Assembly: GCA_022036555.1 (NCBI GenBank)
Contig: CM039119.1
Span: 43,093,318 to 43,157,317 of the forward strand
Reading direction: 5' to 3'
From: Microstegium vimineum
Taxonomy: Eukaryota; Streptophyta; Magnoliopsida; Poales; Poaceae
DNA length: 64,000 bases
The notes beneath the pieces were generated by a model. The model did no database searches. It was not told the DNA's origin and worked only from the letters and a program-made list of their open reading frames with translations. The position numbers were made by a program, and so were the translations under genes. Position 1 is the first letter of the stretch; every line of letters begins with the position of its first letter. Shown here one piece after another: positions 1 to 9,815 of the stretch.

Positions 1-388
1 GTCAAACCCTAGGATAGCACGACCCCGACTACGTAGTTCGTAGTCGTGATCCGTCTTCTCCGGCGAGGTTTACCCCTCCGCGACAGGCTTGGTTGAGAAG
101 AGAGAGAGAGATAGGCTTAGATGATAACAATCTTGATTGATTCAATTGTTCACGGGATTACAGACTTATAGCCAACCGGCTATCACACTAGGCAACAACC
201 TTTTCTAAAATTAGGGAAACAGCTCCTCCTAGACTTAAGGAAATAAAGCAAGGAAAGTAATCTAATTTTCCTCCTAGCCACTCGTGGTGGCTTCCTCATG
301 CGTCGATGCAGCTCTGGCCGCGCGTTCAGCTGCGCTCCTGATGTCCCGGGCTCGCCGGCACCTGGTGTACGTCATGCCCCACATGACA
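1..388 (-). mobile_element. partial 3' LTR of a Ty3/gypsy chromovirus
   Basis: On the minus strand the chromodomain ORF is followed by a purine-rich tract (plus strand 390-404, mostly C) and then TGTCATG at 388-382. This is the usual polypurine tract plus LTR start. The LTR runs off the left edge of the window, so its end is not seen. The chromodomain stop codon (372-374) lies a few bases inside the LTR. Bases 1-94 recur at 1640-1733. Confidence 0.6.
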
Positions 389-1638
389 TCTCTCCCCCCC
401 CCTCAAGATTCAGCTTGTCCTCGAGCTGAAATGCTAGAAACCGAGCGAGGAACGGCTCGACGTCTTCCCATGTGGCCGACGCGGCGGACTGGCCCTTCCA
501 CTGCACCAGGACCTGACGAACACCTCGAGCAAGGCGGTACCGAACAACACGTTCGGGTTCTGGAGCGACGGCGCCGTAGTGGATCGGAGGCAGCACCGGT
601 GGAGTTGACAGCGGGGGTCCGGTAAACTTCTTGAGGATCCCAACGTGAAAGACATCATGGAGGCGGGCGTGGGGGGTAGCTCAAGCCGCACCGCGACGTC
701 GTTGATGATCTCCGTGACGCGGTAGGGGCCGTAGAACTTGGGCTTCAACTTGCCCGTGACCGGCTGCTGCAGGGACGCTGGAGCTCGATGGCGAAGTCGG
801 AGGAGCGCCCAATCTCCCACCTTGTAGGACACCTCTCGGTGGTGCTTGTCGTAGTGCCACTTGTGAAGCGCCTGGCCTGCTCAAGGCGATAGCGCATGTC
901 CTCAAGGAACGCCGCTCTCTCCTCCATGCTCTTGGCGACGGCCGCCACGCGAGTGTCGCCCGGTTCATAGGACCGTATGGAGGGAGGGTCTCGACCGTAG
1001 ACGATCCGGAACGGTGTGTCCTGGAGAGAGCTCGGGTAGGCGGTGTTGAAGATGAACTCCGCCCAAGGGAGCCAGTGGAGCCACTGCCTCGGCCGATCTC
1101 CGGTGAGACACCTGAGGTACATGATGATGACCCTGTTCGCCGCCTCGGACTGCCCATCCGACTGAGGTGGAAGGCAGTGGACATGTGTAGCTTCGTGCCC
1201 ACCAAGCGCATCAGCTCGCACCGGAATGTGGACGTGAAGACTGGGTCGCGGTTGGACACCATCGACTACGGAACACCGTGCAGGCGGACGATGTCGAAGA
1301 AGAACGCCTGGGCGACGGACTCCGCTGAGTAGGGGTGCGCCAACGGTATGAAGTGGCGGTACTTGCTGAACCTGTCCACCACGGTGAGGATGACCGACTT
1401 GCCCTTGACGCGCGGTAGGGCTTCGACGAAGTCGAGGGCAATGTCCGTCCACACGCCTTATGGCACCGGTAGGGGCAGCAGCAGCCCGGCGGGGTGCAAG
1501 TGCTCCGACTTGTACCTCTAACAAGTGGCGCAAGCTCTCACAAAATCCTGCACAACATGCTTCATGTTAGGTACGTGGAAGTCGCGACGCAGCCGGTGGA
1601 GAGTGCGGTGAACGCCCTCGTGGCCCTCCTGTTAAGGG
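389..1638 (-). pseudogene. Ty3/gypsy chromovirus pol remnant: integrase and chromodomain
   Basis: Read on the minus strand, the order is: the end of the H2C2 zinc-binding module (about 1635-1520, with a stop before the core); integrase core (about 1454-1000) with the first Asp in ALDFVEALP, the second in SNRDPVFTS and a third acidic residue in SDGQSEAANR; a C-terminal region with KLKPKFYGPYRV (about 770-720); and a chromodomain (about 596-372) with VLVQWKGQ and ATWEDVE. Gag, protease, reverse transcriptase and RNase H are absent. Frame changes near 1160 and 840-750 and in-frame stops make it non-functional. The chromodomain places it among chromoviruses, which integrate DNA and target chromatin. 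Confidence 0.85.
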
Positions 1639-1639
1639 C

Positions 1640-1733
1640 GTCAAACCCTAGGATAGCATGACCCCTACTACGTAGTTCGTAGTCGCGATCCGTCTTCTCC
1701 GACGAGGTTTACCCCTCCGCCGCAGGCTTGGTT
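1640..1733 (-). repeat. 94-bp LTR fragment, direct copy of 1-94
   Basis: Bases 1640-1733 match 1-94 at roughly 90% by eye, in the same orientation and without gaps. The match stops at 1733, where the next bases diverge (gagaag after 94, ccaagt after 1733). The simplest reading is a piece of the other LTR of the same chromovirus, joined directly to the integrase region by a large internal deletion. Confidence 0.7.
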
Positions 1734-2930
1734 CCAAGTCCTCCTCACCACCCTCCCCCTCACCTGCAGCGGAGCCAAGCAAAAGACGCCAAGCCTGCCT
1801 GTCCGTCAGATCCGCAGTCTGCCAGAAACGACTTGACTCCTGGACCGACCGGTCATGCTTCACCAACTTCCGCCACCAAATTTCATCAAAACTCGCCCGA
1901 GGATTTTTGCACTTCAAATTATACCAACTCTCCCTCGACATGAAAAAATCCTGCCGATTCATCATCAGCGGGATCACATTAAACACTGTGGGCACAGGCT
2001 CCGCCTCGACCTGCGCAGCGAAGGCACATGGTTAGCGCCCATCAACTCCGCTCACCCCCGCGCACGAAGTCTAAGCTCCGCGCAAGCAAGCGAGCCCCCA
2101 AACCAACTCGCTGCCGCCAAACCAGACCATCGCACAAACGTAAAACACCCCTTAAAAAACCAAAGCAATCTCAGGCAACCAACCAACAAGCTATAAAATT
2201 AAACTGTTTACAAGCATCCCAGAATTCAAAGTTGTTGCCACACGTTCCAGAACTCAAATCCTCCACTAAACTGTTCAAATGAAACTCCCTCGAAACCTCA
2301 CCAAAAGAAACGGCACCGACAAACTCCATCTCAAGCTTGTCCATCGGAATCGTGACGAACCTGTTCATCCACGGAGCTCTCCTAGGCTTTCTCGGTCTCC
2401 AAGGTTGCATCAGCTTCACGCTCGCTCGCCTCCGCGGACCCTGGTACCGAGCCACCATCGCCAGTCGTCCCGATGGTTGTTGTCACGTTGCCTTCCTCCG
2501 CTGGCTGCATCTCACCGACGAGCTCATCCCCGACATCACCCTGCGAAGGTCAAAGGATTCACGTTATAACCAAACCTATGTTATACTTCGAATACCGAAA
2601 CCTTAGCAGGAGATCCCATGATCCTTACCCTCGTGGAAGCCTCGACAACCACCTCATAAGCTAGCTTCGTGCCGCCAGCCTCGGCGAACTTGCTATAAGC
2701 AAGGGCCCCCACAGCAGCAACGACAGCGTCTTTCTTTGACTCCCGGACCTCATCGACGGAGGGATAGCGGAAGCCTGGCGCTGTTATCTTCTGAGCGTGC
2801 CTGCTACCGGCGCTCTTAAGAGCGCAAACCGTCACAATACCCCCGCAGTACACCCCCGCCTCCATCAGCTGATCAAAAAATGGGGTCATCAAGTTCAACT
2901 CCGCAGACAGCCACTCTGAAAGGATCAAGA

Positions 2931-4539
2931 TGCCCAAGAGGGGGGGGGTGAATTGGGCTCTTTTTAATTTCTAAACAAGAATTAAACCTATAAAGAGCCA
3001 ATTAACCCCCTAGTGCCTACCGCTAGTGTGTCCTAGCTAGAAAGCGGTAACAAGGCAATGGAAAGCGAAAACTTCCTACACAATTCTAGTATGAATTGAA
3101 AGACAAGTGCAGAAAGTAATGCGGTAATAAAGAGCTAGGGAAAGAGATGCTTGACACGGCGATGTTTTGCCGAGGTATCGAGGAGTCGACACTCCCCCCT
3201 AGTCCTCGTTGGAGCACCTCGCAAGGTATGGCTCCCCCTCAATCCCGCGCAAGGGATGAGTGCTCTCTACGGGCTGATTCTTCGCCACTCCGGCTCAGTG
3301 AATCGCCCACAACCGATCACAACGTCGATGGAGAAGGGTCGCCGACAATCTTCCGGCGATCACCTTCCTCCGAGCACCACCGGACCGTCTAGGTGATGTC
3401 GATCACCAAGAGTAACAAGCCTCGATCTTCGCTTGACTCACTCAAGCTTCACAACTAGAGGATGCACACTTGAACTCTTGGATGAACTAGAGAGAGGATG
3501 GATGGATTCGTGAATCACTCTCTCTCTCTAGGGCTCTTGCTCTCTTCCCAACCTTCTCAACAAACTCAGCAACTCAAATGAGCAAAGGCAAGGTGGGAGA
3601 GAAGTGGGAGGAGCTATAAATAGACCCTCTGAAAACTGCCTCGGGCTGGCATTTTAAGTTGGCGACGGACGCTCCGTCGACTAGGCGACGGACGCTCCGT
3701 CGCATGCCCAACGGCTAGTTTCTGTTCATAAATGAGGCGACGGACGCTCCGACGCCTAGGCGACGGACGGTCCGACGCCTCTGTCTAATGGCTAGTTCTG
3801 ACACACTGTTCCCAGCGACGGACGCTACGTCACTGGGCGACGGACGCTCAGCCACAGCATCCGACGCTGAATTCTGGCTAGGGTTTGAAAACACCCTCTC
3901 TGGAAGGTCGACGGACGCTCTCCGCAGCGTCCGACGCCTGGCCGACGGACAGCGTCCGACGCACCCTGAAAAACTTAGCCAGAAAACAACCTCTCTGGAA
4001 GGCCGACGGACGCTGTGGACTCAACCACCCAGCGTCCGGCGCCTTTGTCCGACGCGACGGACAGCGTCCGGCGCCCCTGCCAGGAGCGTCCGACGCCCAG
4101 AAAACTCTTTTAACAACTCCGTTTTTCGTCGCGATGAATATGGAAGTTGTTCTAGGCTATCTTACGGTCACCATAGGCTTGCTTAGAGCTAAGGAAGTCA
4201 AGTGTGCACCACACCTAAACATGAAGCTTTTCCTAAGTCAAGCTACTAATCTCAACCCCTCTTAATAGTACGGTTAAAGGTAAAAAGTGAAGCCCTATCT
4301 AATTCTAAGTGCTCTTCATCTCCTTATGGCACTTAGTCTATCATTCTAGGGTCTTCATCATGTCTCCTTAACAACCGAAACGATATCCATCTTGGGGGCT
4401 AAGTGATGACCTTTAGAGCCCATTCTCCTTGATCACCATGGCTAGGCTACGCATAGCCTCTGCAAAACACACGTTAGCCATAATAGTCTCTAATTGTCGT
4501 TAATCACCGAAACCAACTAGGGCCATGATTCTTCACACT
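2931..4539 (+). mobile_element. solo LTR inserted in the antisense ORF
   Basis: The element starts TGCCCAAGAGGGGGG at 2931 and ends near ctagggccatgattcttcacac at about 4537-4539. It is flanked by caaga (2926-2930 and 4540-4544), a good 5-bp target-site duplication. A plus-strand TATA box (gctataaatag, about 3613) fits an LTR promoter. There is no internal domain, so it is a solo LTR, presumably left by recombination between two LTRs. The starting sequence resembles LTRs of large copia elements in grasses; I do not assign a family. The 3' terminal dinucleotide is not a clean CA, so the end may be off by 2 bp. Confidence 0.75.
3660..4100 (+). repeat. clustered GACGGACGCTCCGTC-type palindromic repeats in the LTR
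   Basis: More than ten diverged copies of a short unit occur, best seen as cgacggacgctccgtcg at 3663 and 3684. The unit is itself a perfect palindrome around its central cgc. Later copies read as gcgtccgacgc or gacggacagcgtccgacg. They lie downstream of the LTR TATA box, so they would be in the transcribed leader and could form hairpins. Confidence 0.8.
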
Positions 4540-7134
4540 CAAGATACCCATTGACACTCGGCTCCGCAGGCAACTCGCTCGTCGCAGCTCCGCCAGCATG
4601 CGCCAGCTGAGCGTCAAAGACCTGCTTCACCTCCGCCATGCGTGCCACCATCTGCCGAAGCATCTCCGCCTCCCGCTCTTCAGCTCCCTCGGCCCGTCTC
4701 TTCAAGGAATCCTCACGACCTTCGGCCTCCTCTATTCTTTTCTTAGCATTCTCCAGGTCCACACTAAGAGTCCGCATCTCCTGCCTCAACGCCAAGCTCC
4801 GAGTTACCGCCTTGTCGCAATCTTCAGCAGCCTTCTTCGAGGTATCCCGGAGCTTCGCCACATGGCTCTCATAGGTAGCCGCATCCGCAAGAAGCTCTTG
4901 GTTCTGGTGATTGAGCTCCCGGTTCTTCCTCTCCAACTCCTCCAACCTCTTCTACGACTTCTCCTCCTCCCTCACAACTTGCTGCCGCGAAGCTCGGGCG
5001 AGAAGAATGGCCTCAATGAGCTTCGCCTCAGTGTCCACGAGGTTGTCCGCCAATTTCTGGTTCCCCAGGTACACCTCCGCTTCCGGGATGCTAACTCACC
5101 CGAAAGCGGGAACCAGAAACTTCGCTCTTCCTCGTTGCAGGTCAGGTGGCAACCGCGAAGCTCCGCGCTTGTGTGCAAGTGCTCCTTGGGGTCCTTCACG
5201 TCCGCGGACTGCGCGAAGTATGGAAGTGAGCTCGGCGAAGCTTCACCCAATGCTTTCTTGCCTGGCCCAGCAGAAGGCTCCGGAGGTACTTCCCTCCCAT
5301 CGGCCCAATAGTGAAGGCCTTCGTAGTCCAACGGCGTGCCCTTGTCAACAATCGCCCACTCCACCTCCACCATTTCAGCATCGGGGTCTGCCGCCGCCTT
5401 CAACTACACCTCCGCTGTGGCATCTCTCTCAGCCACCACCGGTGAAGAAACCTCAACATCAACGTGTTCCTGCACACCTTCATCCCTTCGCTCGGCCGAC
5501 GGGGAAGAGCTACCAGATGAGCCCCCCTCCGACCCGTGGTCTTCTCCCTCACTACTGCTGCTGGACGAAGCGACGTCCACGACCGGAGCGGGGACCGCCA
5601 GCAACAGCGAAGCACCACGGCCCCTGCCCCGTCCTCGTCCAAGCCCTCCCCTCCCAGCCAACGGAGGTCATTGCGCCAGCGGCGCAACACTCAGGACCCG
5701 CTCCGCAGGTTGGGTCGGAGCAGGTGTCGGAGCAGACGGCGCGGTCGCCGCCGAAGTAGCGGCCTCACCCACATCGGACGTTTTTCGCAGTTTTCTCCCT
5801 TCGGCCGCCCCCCGGCCGCCACCACGGACCGGCGGAGGCGCATCCTCGCTGGCCGACATCTCAGAGGCCTCCGAGGTAGCCTTGGTCGTAGGTCGCTTCC
5901 TCGTCGTTCTCCCCCTCTGTCGTCGCTCCTTCGCGGGGGCGACACCCTCCACCGCACCACCGTACTTGACCCCCAACAATCATCATACACACGGTTCACA
6001 CGGACCACACCGGCCATTTCCTCCCTGATCTTCCTTAGCTCAACTTCGTCAACTTTTCCGACAAGCTCAATAACCTCCGCTTCCACTGTACCGTGGATCC
6101 TCTTCAAAGCCTCCGCCTCATTGGTAGAGGAAGAGAACACCTCCGCCCAGGCCTCGCGAAGGTGGCCCAAGTCGAGTTCCTTTAGAAACGGGTACCCTCG
6201 AGCAGCATAAGATGATTCCACTTCCTTCACCAGCCTCTTCCAATCATGATCGGCCCACAGCGGCGCGACCCTCACGCAGTGATACTCCTCAAAGAGGTCC
6301 CGCTGCGTCATGCACCATGACAAGGCGCGCATGGCGTCCTCGCAGAGTCGAGATCCGGCGTCCGATACAGCTGTCACCTTCACGCTCTCTGGAAACGGGG
6401 CAAGGTTACCCAACAGCCCTTCAAGCCCTACGTTGTCCAGGCGATAATAGAACCACCGCGAGGCCCATCCTTCCCACTTGTTCTTCTGCGCCTGCACAGG
6501 AGTCGCCGCGGTGGTCCGGCGACGGAATGTATAGGCGCCAAATTGGTTTTCCTCCACCACCTCCTACCATCGACCTTTGTCGTCTTGGTGCGCTTCTGAA
6601 GATGCAAGCTGTGCACCTTCGCAAACCCTTCCACCGTCGGCTCCACACCTTGCGAGTGGCAGCCCCACACAAACACACACAGCTTCGGGAAGCTGTTGGG
6701 CGTGAGATGATGGAACTGTACTCCAAACCTCCGCAGGGCGCCCAACACCAGCGGGTGGGGCGGGAACCGCAGCCCCGCCTCGAAGAAGGCCTCGAAGACC
6801 ACCACCTCATTATCATCGGGGAGGGGCGTCAGCACAGGACCTCTGGGCCTCGCACGGGTCCTCTCCAACCACCCCTTCGCAGCAAACTTGTCCAGATCAG
6901 CCTCCTGCACCGTACTGACTCCGAACTCGTAGACGGCGACAGAGCTCATAGTGCCCATGGAAGAAGATCCCTTGGCCATCAGCCTCTAGCCTCCACTCGA
7001 GCCCTCTAATTCAACCTCCGCCGCCTCTCGCCTCCGCTAGAACCGGAAACCTCCGCGCTCAAGAAAGCTAAAGCAAAAAGACTTCTGGTGGAAAGTGCGC
7101 AAGGGCGGGTAAAAAAGTTCGCTTTCACCCACCC

Positions 7135-7148
7135 CCACTATTTATAGG
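7135..7148 (-). promoter_or_regulatory. TATA box of the antisense ORF
   Basis: The minus strand reads CCTATAAATAGTGG, about 160 bp upstream of the antisense ORF start at 6979. This is the right spacing for a plant core promoter with a 5' leader of about 130 bases. Confidence 0.55.
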
Positions 7149-7437
7149 AGGGGGGGATTCACCGCGGTAACGGACGCCGCGAATCCCAAGGAGGCTGCGA
7201 TCGAACGACACACAGCGCGCCGCGCAAACCCTAACCGTCTCGTTGCGGGAACAGTAGCAGAGCCCACTCTGGCCCATTTGCAAAACCCTTAACCAGGCCC
7301 AGCTATCACGGGCCGTGAGCAACTACTGGGCGTCGTTGCGGAGGACGGCCTTGGACATTGTGCCCTTCGGCCGAGCTCCCCATTTTCAAGGGCGTTGCTC
7401 CGACCCCGCCAGCCGAGCCGAACCATCGAGGGGCTAC

Positions 7438-8768
7438 TGTTGGGGGGAGCAACCTCCTCTGGGACTCCCCACGTAGCTCCGCGGCCTAGACAAGGGATAC
7501 ATCCGGCCCAGGTAGGGTTGGCCGAGGCCCGATAAATTGAGGTTGCCCGGACCCCAACAGTTCTTAGGCACACCCACTCGGAGAAAGGCCCAATCTCCCT
7601 AAAAGACTAGTCTGATAGGGGAAGGGTGGTTCTCCCTTTTAAGGTGGCTTCCTCCTCCCAAGCTAAGCAAGGTGGGATTATTCAGAGGCTCACACGTTCG
7701 CCGTCCGACTACAACTGGGCCACTTAGCCCATTATTTATTGCGTCTTTGCCAACGGGTAATAATGGAGGATGTCCTCATCATTCCCACCCCCTTAAAAAA
7801 GGGCCCAGCTCCGATACCAAATGATACATCCGACCCAGGTAGGATTGGCCGAGGCCTGATAAATTGAGGTTGTCCGGACCCCAACAGTTCTTAGGCACAC
7901 CCACTCAGAGAAAGGCTCAATCTCTCTAAAAGACTAGTCTAATAGGGGAAGAGTGGCTCTCCCTTTTAAGGTGGCTTCCTCCTCCCAAGCTAAGTAAGGT
8001 GAGATTATTCAGAGGCTCACACGTTCGCCGCCCGACTACAACTGGGCCACTTAGCCCATTATTTGTTGCGTCTTTGCCAACGGGTAATAATGGAGGATGT
8101 CCTCATCACAAGACACATAGCCAGGCATCCGAGTTTAAAATAACCTTCGTCGGCCTGTCCATGCCATCGGCGAAGGTCCACGCTTTCATCTTAACCAATC
8201 GGTGAAGGTGCGACGGACCCGCGAAGGTACGGCGAACCTTCACGGCCACCTTTGTTTCAATCGTTCCTTCTGCAGGTAGATGACACCCCAGCGAGACTCC
8301 CCAGCACCTTCGGCGCGACATTCTGGCGCGATTGGTGTTAAGGACCTCGGGCGACCTCCGGACGGCAGCGCAAGGAGTCGCCACGAGGCGGCCTGAGAGC
8401 TCGACACGTGGACCAAATCAGGCTTGACACGTGGCGACGCAGGATAGGACAGAGAGTTGCAGCTTTTAGTGTAGTCTTGTACCAAAATAACCCCGCTGGG
8501 GCCCACCTGCAGTGTAATGGAGATAGAAACCCTAATGTAAAGAGCCCCTGGCCCTTGGCAAGGTCTATAAATACCAAGGGCAGGGCACTGTGAAAGGGGG
8601 GGAGACTTTCCATCTTTCTGGACCAATTAATGCAAAATGTACAGCTGGACCCATTAGTTCTCATTTCCTTAGAATCTAGGGTTGACCTCTCCCTACCTGT
8701 GTGGTGAGACCTTCGCCTCCCTCCTCCGGGCACCGGCGAAGGTAGGGAGGCAAGAGTCCATACCAACA
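7438..8768 (+). mobile_element. 3' LTR of the Tat-like element, split by a TRIM
   Basis: The LTR starts TGTTGG (7438) and ends CCAACA (8768), a perfect 6-bp inverted terminus. Without the TRIM (7495-8108) and its duplicated target bases it is about 713 bp. A TATA box (tctataaatacc, 8564) is on the plus strand, supporting a plus orientation for the element even though its only surviving gene is antisense. Confidence 0.7.
7495..8108 (-). mobile_element. TRIM: two 287-bp LTRs with a 40-bp internal region
   Basis: Two direct repeats of 287 bp (7495-7781 and 7822-8108) match at about 94% by eye. On the minus strand each LTR begins TGATGAGGACATCC and ends GTATCA (one copy has a mutated last base at 7495). 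The 40-bp internal stretch (7782-7821) reads on the minus strand as a primer-binding site tTGGTATCGGAGC, complementary to the 3' end of initiator tRNA-Met, followed directly by a polypurine tract AAGGGGGTGGGAA. The target duplication is caag (7491-7494 and 8109-8112). There is no coding capacity. Such elements need proteins from other retrotransposons. Confidence 0.9.
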
Positions 8769-8921
8769 CACCCCCACCCCCACGCGTTGTTCACATCATA
8801 ACTCCGCTCCTGGCCATGTCATGGACCAGTTTTGTCTAGTGTTTGGTTTATAGACGGCCTAGCAGCGCTACCGACCTGAGCAACATTGTATGAAATTCAA
8901 ACTGTGACGCAGCATATAATC
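8769..8921. other. short spacer with no recognised feature
   Basis: No open frame or repeat is recognised between the Tat LTR and the first MITE. Confidence 0.5.
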
Positions 8922-9039
8922 GCCCTGTTCGCTTGAGTTTATCAGTCGAATATGCCAGCTATTCAATAGTAATTTTCTCTCACAACAAATCAGCATCAAC
9001 CAAAATCAACCAGCCATAAACGATCAAGTGAACACAGGC
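8922..9039. mobile_element. hAT-like MITE, about 118 bp
   Basis: The ends are gccctgttcgcttga and tcaagtgaacacaggc, an imperfect inverted pair. The inside contains tttctctcacaacaaatcagc, typical of a very common grass MITE family whose ends read GCCCTGTTCGCTT. No clear 8-bp target duplication is seen. Confidence 0.65.
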
Positions 9040-9040
9040 A

Positions 9041-9400
9041 ATGGTGGATGGGGTTATGTTTTACGTGATATTGATGGTGATGTTTTTTTTTGGAAGAGTG
9101 GAGTCTCTAATCAGCACGCTACCTGGTGAGCTAATTGCTAGCATCCATGGTGTCCAAGTTGCGACCAGCAAAGGTGTGGGACATGTGATACTCGAGACAG
9201 ATACAGTGGAGGTCGTACGAGTTGTTTATTCTTATGATTTTGATCTTAGCGTGACAACCTTTCTTGTTGGGGAGTTTCGTAGCTTGCTAGAGCTTAATTT
9301 ATCTCTTGGCATGTTCAACAACATCTTCGCTCTTGTAATAGAGTAGCGCATGAATTCACTATCCTGGATAGTTATGATCCGAATGAGGATTAAAGTTGGT
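9041..9400 (+). pseudogene. RNase H-like (RVT_3) fragment
   Basis: The frame 9041-9346 contains ELIASIHGVQVATSKG, VGHVILETDTVEVV and DFDLSVTTFLVGEFRSLL. This is the pattern of the plant RNase H-like domain found in LINE-derived and host proteins, with the catalytic Asp in ETD. Near 9330 the expected SCNRVAH motif continues in another frame (9331-9351), so one indel has shifted the reading. No upstream partner domain is present. It is probably a LINE 3' remnant. Confidence 0.65.
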
Positions 9401-9499
9401 TGAGCGCTTGAGCCATCTAACAATGACGCCCATAAAACAAGGCTGCACTTACTTTTGAGGCCTTTTATCTACTAGGCTGAACTCTATCAATAACACTTA

Positions 9500-9812
9500 G
9501 GGCCCGTCACATAGAATCTCCCGTCCTTAGTTTCGTCTATTTAAAATATACTAAGTAAAAAAAGTAATTTGTCAGTCGAAGTCAAATTCGCGAGACGAAT
9601 CTTTTGAGCCTATTTAGTTCATGTTTTGACAATGTTGTGCTACAGTAAATATTTGTTAATTATAGATTAACTTACCTTAATAGAATCGTCTTGTTAAGTC
9701 CCGCAGGGGCATGTAACTAGTTTTATAAGTAGTCTATTTTAATACACTAAACTAGTGCCGAAAGATCCGATGTGACACGGCAAAACATTTGCCGCTCCAT
9801 CCAAACATGCCC
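9500..9812. mobile_element. Tourist/Harbinger-like MITE, about 313 bp
   Basis: The ends are gggcccg and catgccc, flanked by TTA on both sides (9497-9499 and 9813-9815), the 3-bp duplication of PIF/Harbinger elements. The inside includes gcgagacgaatctttt, ttgtgctacagtaaat and gatccgatgtgac, words common to a widespread grass MITE family. Confidence 0.7.
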
Positions 9813-9815
9813 TTA

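Larger units (their letters stand above)
2581..6979 (-). pseudogene. retrotransposon antisense ORF (putative gypsy-type transposon family), interrupted
   Basis: The start is at 6979. The N-terminal block (6979-6560) contains FEAFFEAGLRFPPHPLV and LTPNSFPKLCVFVWGC, which I recognise as the PF04195 (Transposase_28) type domain. It continues in another frame from about 6560 to 6000 with NKWEGWASRWFYYRL. Next come low-complexity Ser/Glu/Arg-rich stretches (5979-5400), a middle block (5403-4972), a heptad-rich coiled coil (4945-4540) and a C-terminal block (2930-2581). The solo LTR at 2931-4539 splits the coiled coil from the C-terminal block. Several frame changes show that it is dead. The role of this family is unknown despite its transposase-like Pfam name. 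It has its own TATA box upstream. Confidence 0.75.
1734..8768 (+). mobile_element. 3' part of a Tat-like Ty3/gypsy element with antisense gene and 3' LTR
   Basis: The right end is a plus-strand LTR (7438-8768) preceded by a purine-rich tract ending gaggggctac. The internal part (up to 7437) carries a minus-strand gene resembling the Pfam putative gypsy-type transposon family. Grass Tat elements such as Grande are known to carry an antisense ORF between pol and the 3' LTR. The sense gag-pol and 5' LTR are missing. The left boundary is uncertain: 1734-2580 is assigned here only by adjacency and contains no domain that I recognise. A solo LTR and a TRIM have inserted into the element. Confidence 0.6.

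Noticed and set aside
5336..6210. Long plus-strand open frames (230 and 224 aa)
   Set aside because: They are shadows of the GC-rich minus-strand antisense ORF; Pro/Ser/Arg-rich without domains.
7438..8768. Reading this LTR as the 5' LTR of a minus-strand element
   Set aside because: The adjacent internal sequence is purine-rich on the plus strand and not primer-like on the minus strand, and the LTR TATA box is on the plus strand.
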